A DNA stretch of 64,000 nucleotides, taken from the NCBI GenBank assembly GCA_035546855.1, contig DASZVY010000063.1, forward strand, positions 28,171-92,170, in the 5' to 3' direction. Under the pieces are notes generated by a model. That model had not been told where the DNA came from, did no database searches, and saw only the letters and a program-made list of their open reading frames with translations. This document shows positions 50,652 to 59,292 of the stretch, in pieces. The position numbers were made by a program, and so were the translations under genes. Source of the DNA: Nitrobacter sp035546855. Lineage in GTDB: Bacteria; Pseudomonadota; Alphaproteobacteria; Rhizobiales; Xanthobacteraceae. The stretch's first letter is position 1. Every line of letters begins with the position of its first letter.

Positions 50652-52916
50652 ATGTCCCGCTCCCTTCGGCACCGTTTTCTTCTCTCCGCTCCGGTTTCAT
50701 TGCTTGCGCTCAGCATCGGCGCTCCCGCCATGGCGCAGAATGCGCCCGCCTCGAACGCAAACACCATGTTGCCCGAAATCAAGGTGACCGCGCCGCGCCG
50801 CCCGCAAAAGCCCCGCCGGCCCAAGACCCATGTCGCAACTCAGAACCGCCGGCAGGAAACCAACGCACCTGCGCCGACTGAAGCCCAGGTACTGGCCGCG
50901 AAGAATACGACGTTCGACGACGCGCGGGCCCGCATCGCCGCGCCGGCTGGGGCCGTGCCCTACACGCTCAACCATCAGGTCATCGAATCGATGCCGCAGG
51001 GCACCAACGCAAGCGTGGACAAGGTGCTGCTGCAGGCGCCGGGCGTGACGCAGGACTCCGCCGCCAGCGGCGATCTTCACATCCGCAACGAGCATGCCAA
51101 CCTGCAATACCGCATCAACGGCATCGCGCTGCCCGACGGCGTCGGCGGCTTCGGCCAGATCATCGACACCGCGCTGATCGGCAACATGTCGCTGATCACC
51201 GGCGCGCTGCCGGCGCAATACGGGCTGCGCACCGCCGGCGTGGTGGACATCACCACCAAGACCGATGCCTTCAACAACAGCGGCTCGATCAGTGTTTATG
51301 GCGGCAGCCACGGCACCATCACGCCGAGCATCCAGTATGGCGGCACGGTCGGCCAGACCCAGTATTTCATCTCCGGCCGCTATTTCGGCAGCGACCTCGG
51401 GCTGGAAAATCCGACGTCGTCCCGCAACGCGATCCACGATCACACCGACCAGGAAAAGGGTTTCCTGTACCTCTCGACCGTGCTCGATCCGACCAGCCGC
51501 CTCACCTTCATCAGCGGCGTCTCGAACGGCTCCTATCAGATTCCGAACAATCCGGGCCAGACGCCGGCCTTCACCGCCTTCGGCGTCTCCGACTTCGACT
51601 CGGCGCAACTCAACGAGCGTCAGACCGAATTCAACCAGTTCAACGTGCTGGCCTACCAGAAATCGGTCAACGGCTTCGATCTGCAACTCTCCTATTTCAA
51701 CCGCATCAGCACGCTGCACTTCATGCCGGACACGATCGGCGATCTCGTCTTCAACGGGGTCGCGTCCGATGTCTATCGGCGCAGCATCTCGAACGGCATA
51801 CAGGCCGACTCGGCATACCGGCTCACCGATGACCACACCCTGCGCGCCGGATTCGGCGTCACCGGCGAGCAATCGCTGGTCCGCAACGGGTCGGTCGTGC
51901 TGCCGCTCGACGGCGACGGCAATCCCTTCGACGCGCCGTTCAGCATCACCGATTCCAGCGCCCGGACCGGCTGGCTGTTCAGCGCCTACGTGTCCGACGA
52001 ATGGAAGATCACCAACACCCTGACGCTGACCAGCGGCCTGCGTTTCGACGACATGGAGCAATACATCAGCGCCAACCAGCTCAGCCCGCGCATCAGCCTG
52101 ACCTGGAAACCCTTTGAGGGCACCACGTTCCATGCCGGTTATGCGCGCAATTTCACGCCGCCGCCGCAGGTGCTGGCGGCGCCGACCAACCTCGCGCTGG
52201 TGCAGAACACCACTCAGCAGCCTGCCGTCTCGGCCAACGATCCGGTGCTGCCGGAGCGCTCGCACGTCTTCGACGTCGGCGTGGTGCAGAAAGTGTATGC
52301 CGTCCCCGGACTCGAGGTCGGTCTCGACGCCTACTACAAGAAAGCCACCGACCTGCTCGACGACGGCCAGTTCGGCGCCGCCTATGTGCTGACGGCGTTC
52401 AACTACGCACGCGGCGAAAATGCCGGCGTCGAGTTCAAAACCACCTACACCAACGGCAACTTCCGTGCCTACGGCAACGTCGCCTGGGGCAAGCAGATCG
52501 CGACCAACGTGGTCTCGAATCAATATCTCTTCGATCCGGACGATCTCGCCTACATCGCCGGTCACTACATCTACACCGACCATTCCCAGATCTGGACCGC
52601 CTCCGCCGGCGCATCCTATCTATGGCGCGGCACGCGGTTCAGCGCGGACGTCATCTATGGCAGCGGGCTGCGGGCGGACGACGAGGTGAACGGCATTCCA
52701 AACGGAAGCACCGTCCCGTCCTATACGCAGGTCAACCTCGGCGTGTCGCACGACTTCAACATCGTGAGCCCGACCAAGCCGACCACCCTGCGCTTCGACG
52801 TCGTCAACCTGTTCGATACCGTTTACGAAATCAGGGACGGCTCGGGCATCGGCGTGTTCGCTCCGCAATATGGCCAGCGCCGCGGCTTCTACTTCGGGGT
52901 CTCGCAGAAGTTCTAA
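50652..52916 (+). CDS. TonB-dependent outer membrane receptor, probable zinc receptor
   Basis: The receptor imports a scarce ligand across the outer membrane with energy from TonB. The 754-residue product has a signal peptide ending AMAQN near residue 29, a TonB-box-like LPEIKVTAP, a Pro/Lys/Arg-rich stretch, the plug domain (about 100-230, with DLHIRNEHANLQYRINGI and GVVDITTK) and the beta-barrel, ending in Phe (GFYFGVSQKF) as outer membrane proteins do. The ATG at 50652 is preferred; 14 more codons are open upstream. The Zur-type box and DUF2946 gene upstream point to zinc, but the ligand is inferred. No periplasmic His-rich loop is obvious. Confidence 0.88.
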   Translation: MSRSLRHRFLLSAPVSLLALSIGAPAMAQNAPASNANTMLPEIKVTAPRRPQKPRRPKTHVATQNRRQETNAPAPTEAQVLAAKNTTFDDARARIAAPAGAVPYTLNHQVIESMPQGTNASVDKVLLQAPGVTQDSAASGDLHIRNEHANLQYRINGIALPDGVGGFGQIIDTALIGNMSLITGALPAQYGLRTAGVVDITTKTDAFNNSGSISVYGGSHGTITPSIQYGGTVGQTQYFISGRYFGSDLGLENPTSSRNAIHDHTDQEKGFLYLSTVLDPTSRLTFISGVSNGSYQIPNNPGQTPAFTAFGVSDFDSAQLNERQTEFNQFNVLAYQKSVNGFDLQLSYFNRISTLHFMPDTIGDLVFNGVASDVYRRSISNGIQADSAYRLTDDHTLRAGFGVTGEQSLVRNGSVVLPLDGDGNPFDAPFSITDSSARTGWLFSAYVSDEWKITNTLTLTSGLRFDDMEQYISANQLSPRISLTWKPFEGTTFHAGYARNFTPPPQVLAAPTNLALVQNTTQQPAVSANDPVLPERSHVFDVGVVQKVYAVPGLEVGLDAYYKKATDLLDDGQFGAAYVLTAFNYARGENAGVEFKTTYTNGNFRAYGNVAWGKQIATNVVSNQYLFDPDDLAYIAGHYIYTDHSQIWTASAGASYLWRGTRFSADVIYGSGLRADDEVNGIPNGSTVPSYTQVNLGVSHDFNIVSPTKPTTLRFDVVNLFDTVYEIRDGSGIGVFAPQYGQRRGFYFGVSQKF

Positions 52917-52927
52917 GGCACCTTTTA

Positions 52928-52978
52928 CCTCTCCCGCTCGCGGGAGAGATCGACCGACGAAGTCGATCGGGGTGGGGA
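52928..52978. repeat. CTCTCCC-type inverted repeat, copy 1
   Basis: CTCTCCCGCTCGCGGGAGAG forms a hairpin, followed by a second one, CGACCGACGAAGTCG. The element follows the receptor gene and may help end its transcription. Related CTCTCCC elements occur at 55816-55940 and 57883-58020. Confidence 0.7.
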
Positions 52979-53074
52979 TATCTTCATCGAGGACCGTCCC
53001 CTCCCCGGCAAGCGGGCGAAGGGCTTTTCAGCATTCGGATGATGCATTCCCATCGGCATGGGAACCGCTTCGGT

Positions 53075-53590
53075 TCACTTCCGCGCGAACGTCCAGTCCG
53101 GCCGCACCATGCCGGAGACGCCGTCGAAGGCGCCGGGCACGAGTTCGCAGACCAGCAGTCGCGCACGATCCACCGGGCCCGGCATGTCAACGCGCCCCTT
53201 GGGGATCGCCTTGAATCCGACGCGGCTGTAATAGGGCTCATCGCCCACAAGAACGACGAGGCGAATCCCCTTGGCCTTGGCGTCGGCGAGCGCGCGATCG
53301 AGCAGCGCACGGCCGATGCCGCGATCGCGGAACGGCGGCTCGACCGTGAGCGGTCCGAGCAGCAACGCCGGCGTATCGCCGATGCAGATCGGCAACTGCC
53401 GCACCGAGCCCACCAGCAGGGTCCCGATGCGGGCGGTGAACGACAGGTCGAGCCGGTGATCGACATGCTCGCGCAGCCGATAGGCGCTCAGCACGAAACG
53501 GCCGGGACCGAAGGTGCGCTCGTGCAGGCGCTCGATCGCCTGCGCATCGGCGGGCGTTTCGGCCAGAATGGTCAGGGACAGATCGGACAT
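53075..53590 (-). CDS. GNAT-family N-acetyltransferase (predicted, YhbS-like)
   Basis: The 171-residue protein resembles the YhbS group: ILAETPADAQAIERLHERTFGPGRF near the start, LLLGPLTVEPPFRDRGIGRALLDRALADAKAKG with the acetyl-CoA loop RDRGIG, and LVGDEPYYSRVGFKAIP. The start at MSDLSLTI (53590) is preferred to a much longer open frame. It lies 70 bases downstream of the Nudix gene on the same strand and is probably co-transcribed. Acceptor unknown. Confidence 0.9.
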   Translation of the reverse strand: MSDLSLTILAETPADAQAIERLHERTFGPGRFVLSAYRLREHVDHRLDLSFTARIGTLLVGSVRQLPICIGDTPALLLGPLTVEPPFRDRGIGRALLDRALADAKAKGIRLVVLVGDEPYYSRVGFKAIPKGRVDMPGPVDRARLLVCELVPGAFDGVSGMVRPDWTFARK

Positions 53591-53660
53591 GATGGAGCGC
53601 GGGATAGCATCTGGCGCGGACGCGGTCCATTCCCCGGCCCGACGATGCGGATCGGTCCAG

Positions 53661-54158
53661 TCATCGCCAAGTGAGGCCGGGCGGCGTGTTCCGGAGAACC
53701 TCCAAAATCCGCAGCCGCGTACCGTCCGTGGTGTCCGGCGGCAGAGCATCGGCGGCAAAGAATCCGCAATCGACGATCTCCCAATTGGGCTCGGGTTTGC
53801 GGTCCTGCTCAAAGGCCCGCACGACATAGACCGCGACGTGATCGCGGCGCGACACGTGCGCATTGAGGAAGACCCCATGCAGGCGCGGCTCGCCCGTCAG
53901 CGCGATGCGCCCTTCCTCCGACAACTCGCGCTGCAGGGCCGTCCGAAAGGTTTCACCGACCTCGACCCCGCCGCCCGGCAGATGCCAGCCTGCGACGTAG
54001 CTATGCCTGACCAGAAACACCCTGTCCTCGCCGTCGAGCACCACGCCGCGCACGCCCAATGTCATGCCGCGGGCAAACCGCCAGTAGAGATGAAAAAGCC
54101 GGCGCAGCAACGGCTCGAACCCGCGCCGCATGTCCTGTAGAGCCATGGGGAAATCCAT
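53661..54158 (-). CDS. Nudix hydrolase
   Basis: The 165-residue protein has the Nudix box GGVEVGETFRTALQRELSEE in the order G-x5-E-x7-RELSEE; after EE the usual x-Gly is GR, a mild deviation. The N-terminal RGVVLDGEDRVFLVRHSYV and C-terminal part fit general NTP or nucleotide-sugar pyrophosphohydrolases. The start MDFPMALQ (54158) gives normal length; ATG 54146 is an alternative. It is divergent from the metallophosphoesterase gene. Confidence 0.9.
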   Translation of the reverse strand: MDFPMALQDMRRGFEPLLRRLFHLYWRFARGMTLGVRGVVLDGEDRVFLVRHSYVAGWHLPGGGVEVGETFRTALQRELSEEGRIALTGEPRLHGVFLNAHVSRRDHVAVYVVRAFEQDRKPEPNWEIVDCGFFAADALPPDTTDGTRLRILEVLRNTPPGLTWR

Positions 54159-54284
54159 TTCCGGATGATTCCTTGCATCATACCCGTCCTCTTGCAAAAA
54201 ACTGGAGGGCCGGGAGAAAAAGCGGGCGCATCTGTTATGATCCGGTGCGGTGTTCCCCGCCGGCACACAAATCGGCAACGCCTG

Positions 54285-55172
54285 ATGACAGCCTTCACCC
54301 TTGCCCATCTGTCCGACCCGCATCTCGCGCCGCTTCCGGCGCCGCGGCTGCGCGAACTCGCCGGCAAGCGCGCGCTCGGCTATCTGAACTGGACCCGCAA
54401 CCGCCACGCGATCCATCGCCGCGAAACCGCCGACACCCTGATAGCGGATGTCAAGGCACAACGGCCCGACCACATCGCGATCACCGGCGACCTCGTCAAC
54501 CTCGCCCTTCCCGGAGAATTCACACAAGCAACCGCATGGCTCCAGGGCGTCGGCGCACCCGCTGATGTCACCGTGGTTCCCGGCAACCACGACGCCTATG
54601 TCGCAGCCGCGCAGCGCCGCATCGCCGACTGGGGCGATTACATGCGCAGCGACGACGCCGGGGCGGATGCGGCCTTGACGTTTCCATTCGTGCGCCGGCG
54701 CGGACCTCTGACGCTGATCGGCGTGTCATCAGCGGTGCCGACGGCGCCGTTCATGGCGACCGGCGCGCTCGGCCGCGCGCAGCTCGACGCGCTCGACATA
54801 ACGCTCGCCCGAATGGCTGACGATCCGAATTTCCGCGTGCTGCTGGTCCATCATCCGCTGGCGTCGAAGTCATCCTACAAGCGGCTGACCGACGCGGACG
54901 CGTTGCTGGCGCTGGTGAAGCGGCATCGCCTCGATCTCATCCTGCATGGCCACGATCACATTCATTCGACCATGTGGTTCGAGGGGCCGCACGGCCGCGT
55001 GCCTGCCATCGGCGTGCCCTCGGCCTCGGCGGTGGCGCACGAGGACTATCCCGCCGCGGCCTACAATCTGTTTTCGGTCTCCCGCGACGGTGACGCCTGG
55101 CGCTGCGCGCAACGGGTGCGCGCCTTCATCGGCGACAGGATCGCGGACGCGCGAAACGTTCGGCTGATTTAG
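54285..55172 (+). CDS. calcineurin-type metallophosphoesterase
   Basis: The 295-residue protein has all metal-binding motifs of the family: Asp11 and His13 in SDPHL, GD at 68-69 in TGDLVN, GNHD at 100-103, a His in LLVHHPL, and HGHDH near residue 220. It should cleave phosphodiesters or phosphomonoesters with two metal ions; cyclic nucleotides (CpdA-like) are one option. The ATG at 54285 matches the start of the phosphoesterase fold; 40 codons upstream are open but unlikely. A family 1 repeat follows. Confidence 0.93.
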   Translation: MTAFTLAHLSDPHLAPLPAPRLRELAGKRALGYLNWTRNRHAIHRRETADTLIADVKAQRPDHIAITGDLVNLALPGEFTQATAWLQGVGAPADVTVVPGNHDAYVAAAQRRIADWGDYMRSDDAGADAALTFPFVRRRGPLTLIGVSSAVPTAPFMATGALGRAQLDALDITLARMADDPNFRVLLVHHPLASKSSYKRLTDADALLALVKRHRLDLILHGHDHIHSTMWFEGPHGRVPAIGVPSASAVAHEDYPAAAYNLFSVSRDGDAWRCAQRVRAFIGDRIADARNVRLI

Positions 55173-55189
55173 AGTCCGATCCATGCCAG

Positions 55190-55280
55190 CGTCATGGCCG
55201 GGCGCATCCCGACCATCCACGTCTTTGAACCGGCAGGGCCGTTAAGGCGTGGATGCCCGGCATAAAGCCGGACATGACGG
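55190..55280. repeat. palindromic intergenic repeat, family 1, copy 8
   Basis: The left arm CGTCATGGCCGGGCGCATCC is diverged; ATCCACGTCTT and AAGGCGTGGAT and the right end CCGGACATGACGG are kept. It sits between the phosphoesterase gene and the convergent DUF3237 gene. Confidence 0.88.
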
Positions 55281-55327
55281 ATCCAATGAAGCGCATCGCC
55301 CTCCGGTCGACGGCCGTAGCATCCAGA

Positions 55328-55789
55328 TTACAGCACCTGGTGAATGTCGATGATGACCCGCTCGGCGTGACGCGCAGCCGATCCCACGAACAGGTGCTCC
55401 ATCAGCCAGCGGTACCTGGGATCGCCGGTTTCAAAGCGCGGCACGGTGCGGAAATAGATCAGCTTCGGATCGACCGGCTCGCCGCGCTTGAGCTGCTGCA
55501 TCAATTCGGGCGGCCCGAACCGGATGCCCCGGTTTTCGACGTAGACCACCGCGCCGTCGTCGAGTTCAATCGCGTATTTCGCTTCCAGGTCGATCAGCTC
55601 GTTGGGGCGGATGATCTGGAAATCGGCGCCGGAGGGCAACACCTTGCCGCTGATGCCCTCGCCGCGCACCTCGCCGCCGATCACGGGAATGACGCGGCGC
55701 ACGCCGCTGCCGATCTCGCCGGCATTGATGACCGGGCCGATCAGCGCGGTGATGGTAAAGACGTATTTGGTTTCGAGAATAGGCGCCAT
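55328..55789 (-). CDS. DUF3237 protein
   Basis: The 153-residue protein is a DUF3237 member: the sequence PILETKYVFTITALIGP opens it, GSGVRRVIPVIGGEVRGEGISGKVLPSGADF follows, and YFRTVPRFETGDPRYRWL ends the core. The family forms a small beta-barrel of unknown function and often lies near genes for aromatic compound metabolism, as here near the TRAP-pobA patch. It is downstream of dctM on the same strand, but a CTCTCCC repeat separates them. Confidence 0.9.
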   Translation of the reverse strand: MAPILETKYVFTITALIGPVINAGEIGSGVRRVIPVIGGEVRGEGISGKVLPSGADFQIIRPNELIDLEAKYAIELDDGAVVYVENRGIRFGPPELMQQLKRGEPVDPKLIYFRTVPRFETGDPRYRWLMEHLFVGSAARHAERVIIDIHQVL

Positions 55790-55815
55790 TGGTCCGCTCC
55801 ATAAACGCTGCCTTC

Positions 55816-55940
55816 ACCTCTCCCCGAAAGGGAGAGGTCGATTTGCCCTTTGGGCAAATCGGGTGAGGATCACCTTCACAACACCCCACCTCGACCCTCT
55901 CAGAGTGAGCTTTGCTCGTCTCGCCCCTTTTCAGGGGGAG
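55816..55940. repeat. CTCTCCC-type inverted repeat, copy 2
   Basis: CCTCTCCCCGAAAGGGAGAGG is a strong hairpin, followed by GATTTGCCC/GGGCAAATC, and a CCCCTTTTCAGGGGG hairpin at the right. It follows dctM and could end transcription of the TRAP operon. Confidence 0.7.
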
Positions 55941-55949
55941 GGAGATCAA

Positions 55950-57260
55950 TCAGCCGCCCATATGCATTGGCAGCCATGTTGCCAGCAGCGGAAACGCGAT
56001 GAGCAGGGCCAGCCGGATCAGGTCGGTCGCCACGAACGGCAGCACACCGGCGAAGATCGTCGACATGTTGACGTCCTTGATGACGCTCTTGATGACGAAG
56101 ACGTTCATGCCGACCGGCGGATGGATCAGCCCAAGTTCGACGGTCATCACGATGATGACGCCGAACCAGATCGGGTCGAAGCCGAGCGCGGTGACGACCG
56201 GAAACACGATCGGCACGGTCAGGATGATCATCGCCATGGCGTCCATCAGGCAGCCCAGCACCAGATACATCAGCAGGATCAGGACGAGGACGCCGTAACG
56301 TCCGACGCCGAGCCCGGTGAGGAATTCGGTGACGTGCTGCGGGGTCTGGGTGATGGTGAGGAAATAGCCGAAGCACAGCGCGCCGATCAGCACAGTGAAG
56401 ACGGCCGCGGCGGTGCGGGTCGCCTGCAACAACGACTGCAGGATCCCCTCGCGGTTCAGCTTGCCGCGCAGGATGCCGATCACGAAAGCGCCGACCGCCC
56501 CGACCGCGCCGGCCTCGGTCGGGATGAAGAACCCGCCGTAGAGCCCGCCGATCACGAACAGGAACAGCAGCAGCGGCGACCAGACGTCGCGCAGCGCAGC
56601 GGCGCGCTCGCGCCAGTTGCTGCGCGGTCCCGCCGGCAGGAAGCCCGGGCGCACGGCACCGATGATCGCGATCGTGATCATGTGCATGCAGATCGCGAGC
56701 AGCCCCGGAATGATGCCGGCGATGAACAGCTTGCCGATATCCTGCTGGGTGATGATGCCGTAGACCACGAGCACGGTGGACGGCGGCAGCATCGCGCCGA
56801 GGGTGCCGCCCACCGCGATGACGCCGGTGGAGAACGACTGCGGATAGCCGAACCGCCGCATCTCGGGATAGGCCACCGCCGAGAACGTCGCGGCGGTCGC
56901 CACCGACGAGCCGGAGATCGCGGCGAAGCCGCCGCAGGCGCCGATGGTGGCGATGCCGAGGCCGCCCTTCCAGTGCCCGACGAAGGTGTTGGCGGCGCGA
57001 AACAGTTCGCGGCTGATGCCCGAGACCGACACGAAGGCGCCCATCAGCAGGAACATCGGGATCACGCCGAAGGAATAGTCGGTGACGGTGCGCATCACCG
57101 TCTGGCCGACCAGCTTTAGCGCCGGCTCCATGCCGGTGAGATAGCCGAAGCCGGTGACGCCGACGAGGCCCATCGCCATGCCGACCGGCACGCGCAGCAG
57201 CATCAGCGCAAAGAGGGTGACAAAGCCGATGACGGCGACGGCTTCGGCGCTCAGTTCCAT
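55950..57260 (-). CDS. dctM: TRAP transporter large permease (DctM type)
   Basis: DctM is the membrane transport channel of TRAP carriers, driven by sodium or proton gradients. The 436-residue protein has about 12 membrane segments with the DctM motifs VPVGMAMGLVG, ISGSSVATAATFSAVAYPEM and LGAMLPPSTVLVVYGIIT in order. It starts six bases after dctQ, so both are translated together. Family and neighbours suggest an organic acid or aromatic acid as substrate. Confidence 0.95.
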   Translation of the reverse strand: MELSAEAVAVIGFVTLFALMLLRVPVGMAMGLVGVTGFGYLTGMEPALKLVGQTVMRTVTDYSFGVIPMFLLMGAFVSVSGISRELFRAANTFVGHWKGGLGIATIGACGGFAAISGSSVATAATFSAVAYPEMRRFGYPQSFSTGVIAVGGTLGAMLPPSTVLVVYGIITQQDIGKLFIAGIIPGLLAICMHMITIAIIGAVRPGFLPAGPRSNWRERAAALRDVWSPLLLFLFVIGGLYGGFFIPTEAGAVGAVGAFVIGILRGKLNREGILQSLLQATRTAAAVFTVLIGALCFGYFLTITQTPQHVTEFLTGLGVGRYGVLVLILLMYLVLGCLMDAMAMIILTVPIVFPVVTALGFDPIWFGVIIVMTVELGLIHPPVGMNVFVIKSVIKDVNMSTIFAGVLPFVATDLIRLALLIAFPLLATWLPMHMGG

Positions 57261-57266
57261 GACCGC

Positions 57267-57836
57267 CTACTCCGCCGTCTTGATTTTTGCATCATGCACC
57301 TGCTCCGGATGGAAGATCAGGCGCCAGGTGCGGATGGCGATCAGCAGCACCGCGGAGACGTCACCGATCCACGACACGGCGAAGAACGGCCAGATCGGGA
57401 GTTGCAAATCCATGGTAACGATGTGATCGGCGCGGGTGGTGAGGACCTTGTCGAACAGCGTGTAGGTCTGCACCGTCACCACGAACAGCAGCACCAGCGT
57501 CGCGAACACGTCGATCCAGCGCTGGTACTTCGGCGACGCGTTGGCCCAGACCAGATCGACCGTGATGTGGGTGCCGCGATAGCTCGTCGCCGCGATGCCC
57601 CAGAAGATCAGGATGCCGAGCAGGAACTGGCCGAAATTGTAGTAGTCGGGGATCGTCACCGCGAAGAACTTGCGCATGAACACCGCGGTGAAGGTGTTTA
57701 GCGCCACGATGCCGACGAAGAACGCCGCGACCCATTCGATGGAATCGATGAAACGGTCCATGACATTCTTGCGCGCCGGCTCCGGAGGACCGGTGAGCAC
57801 GCCGTCGCTGGAGACTTCGGGTTGGCTGGCGGTCAT
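57267..57836 (-). CDS. dctQ: TRAP transporter small permease (DctQ type)
   Basis: The 189-residue protein has four membrane segments (VAAFFVGIVALNTFTAVFM, NFGQFLLGILIFWGIAA, IDVFATLVLLFVVTVQTYTLF, and a final one near LPIWPFFAVSWIGDVSAVLL), the usual layout of DctQ. It pairs with DctM. A CTCTCCC repeat of about 140 bases separates it from dctP upstream, which could let dctP be expressed at a higher level, as is common for binding proteins. Confidence 0.93.
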   Translation of the reverse strand: MTASQPEVSSDGVLTGPPEPARKNVMDRFIDSIEWVAAFFVGIVALNTFTAVFMRKFFAVTIPDYYNFGQFLLGILIFWGIAATSYRGTHITVDLVWANASPKYQRWIDVFATLVLLFVVTVQTYTLFDKVLTTRADHIVTMDLQLPIWPFFAVSWIGDVSAVLLIAIRTWRLIFHPEQVHDAKIKTAE

Positions 57837-57882
57837 GATCATGCCAAGGTCGCGAATTCAACGAGGATGGGGGGCTAGTGTG

Positions 57883-58020
57883 TCCCTCCCCCACGGAGCG
57901 TGGGGAGGGTGGCGCGTGAGAGCGGAGCGAACAACGTGCCGGGTGGGGGATATTATGGCACAACCTCCGCCGCGGCCTCCGCTTCGCTCGGCCGATCCTC
58001 CCCGCGCTACGCGGGGAGGG
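57883..58020. repeat. CTCTCCC-type inverted repeat, copy 3
   Basis: TCCCTCCCCCACGGAGCGTGGGGAGGG at the left and CTCCCCGCGCTACGCGGGGAGGG at the right are hairpins, split by GGTGGGGGATATTATGG. Inside the TRAP operon between dctP and dctQ it may reduce read-through to the permease genes. Confidence 0.7.
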
Positions 58021-58039
58021 AAACGGCGAGTACCAGCGT

Positions 58040-59050
58040 TTAGAGTCCCGCGTGGTACTTCTCGATCGCCGCGTGCAGGTCGGCATCGATCTTCTCGGGA
58101 TCGCCGCCCGCCTTCTTGACGTCGGCCGCCCAGCTATCGTGCAGCGGCCTCGCCGCGGCCTTCCACTGCGCGAGCTGTTCGGGCGTCAGCTTGTAGACCT
58201 CGTGGTCGGCCAGCGCCTTCATCTTGGCGCGGCCATCGAACTCGAACTGGCTCCAGGGATCGGTGACCTTGGACGCCCACTCAGGCGTACAGTGGTCGTC
58301 GATGACCTTCTTCTGCGCCGGCGACAGCGAATTGTATTTCGCGAGGTTCATATTGTAGGTGAACACCGTCGTGTAGAGCGGCACGTCCATCGCGTACTTG
58401 ATCGCCTTGTCGATGCCGAACAGGAACATCGATCCCCAGGGGAAGGTGATCTCGTCGGCGACGCCGCGCTCGATGGCGTCGCGCGCTTCCGGCGCCGAGG
58501 CCTGCACGTTGGTGCCGCCGAACATCTTCACCATTTCACCGATGGTCGATTGCGCCGGCCGCACCTTCAGGCCCTTGAGATCCTCCGGCACCAGAACCTT
58601 CTTCTTGCCGAACAGCGCGCCTGGATCGTGGATGAAGGCGAAGCAGAGCTTGGTGTCCTTCATCTCGGTCGGCGCGTATTTGTGGTACCACTCGTTCAGG
58701 GCGAGCGTGCCCTTCTTGCCGTCACTGAACAGGAACGGAAGCTGGCCCGCGGCCGCGATCGGGAAGCGGCCCGGCTGGTAGCCCGGATTGACGTAGGTGA
58801 TGTCGGCGATGCCGTCCTTCGCCATGTCGTAGTGGTCGAAGGCCTTGCCGAGCTGCTGCGACGGAAACACCGTCATCTTGATGGTGCCGCCGGACTCCTT
58901 CTCGATATCTTTCGCCCAGGCGATCGTCGCGGGGACCAGCGGATGCGCCGGCGGCACCCACAGCGATACCTTCATGTTGACGGTCTTGTCCTGCGCGAGC
59001 GCAGGCGAAACGCTGGCGGCCACCAGCAACGCGAGAATGGCTTTCTTCAT
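58040..59050 (-). CDS. dctP: TRAP transporter substrate-binding protein (DctP type)
   Basis: The 336-residue periplasmic protein has a signal peptide (MKKAILALLVAASVSPALAQ) and the DctP fold: WAKDIEKESGGTIKMTVFPSQQLG, KGLKVRPAQST with the conserved Arg that binds a ligand carboxylate, and PWGSMFLFGIDKAIKYAMDVPLY. The ligand should be an organic acid. The gene is the first of dctP-dctQ-dctM and is divergent from pobA; uptake of an aromatic acid such as 4-hydroxybenzoate or a hydroxycinnamate is an inference. Confidence 0.94.
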   Translation of the reverse strand: MKKAILALLVAASVSPALAQDKTVNMKVSLWVPPAHPLVPATIAWAKDIEKESGGTIKMTVFPSQQLGKAFDHYDMAKDGIADITYVNPGYQPGRFPIAAAGQLPFLFSDGKKGTLALNEWYHKYAPTEMKDTKLCFAFIHDPGALFGKKKVLVPEDLKGLKVRPAQSTIGEMVKMFGGTNVQASAPEARDAIERGVADEITFPWGSMFLFGIDKAIKYAMDVPLYTTVFTYNMNLAKYNSLSPAQKKVIDDHCTPEWASKVTDPWSQFEFDGRAKMKALADHEVYKLTPEQLAQWKAAARPLHDSWAADVKKAGGDPEKIDADLHAAIEKYHAGL

Positions 59051-59103
59051 GACTATCCTCCCTGTGATGTCGAAAGCGGGTTCTGCTGCCCGATGTTGTT
59101 ACT

Positions 59104-59253
59104 TAACATGTTATATATTTGGCGAAGCATTGCAAGCACCGACGAAAGGCGCATGCGGCGCGCGTGATTTCACAGGATGAACCGCGCCAGCCATCCATCC
59201 TTGCAGATTTAGTTATTCCATATAAGCATCTCTCCGAAAAGTCGATGCATCGA
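59104..59253. promoter_or_regulatory. TRAP/pobA intergenic region with two palindromes
   Basis: TAACATGTTA at 59104-59113 is a ten-base palindrome in an AT-rich patch near the TRAP start, and TCGATGCATCGA at 59242-59253 is a perfect 12-base palindrome 39 bases before pobA. They may be binding sites of different regulators for the two divergent transcripts. No pobR gene is in the window. Confidence 0.45.
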
Positions 59254-59292
59254 ATGATGTAGACTGCAAGGAGAGCGGATCGGGAGACGTTG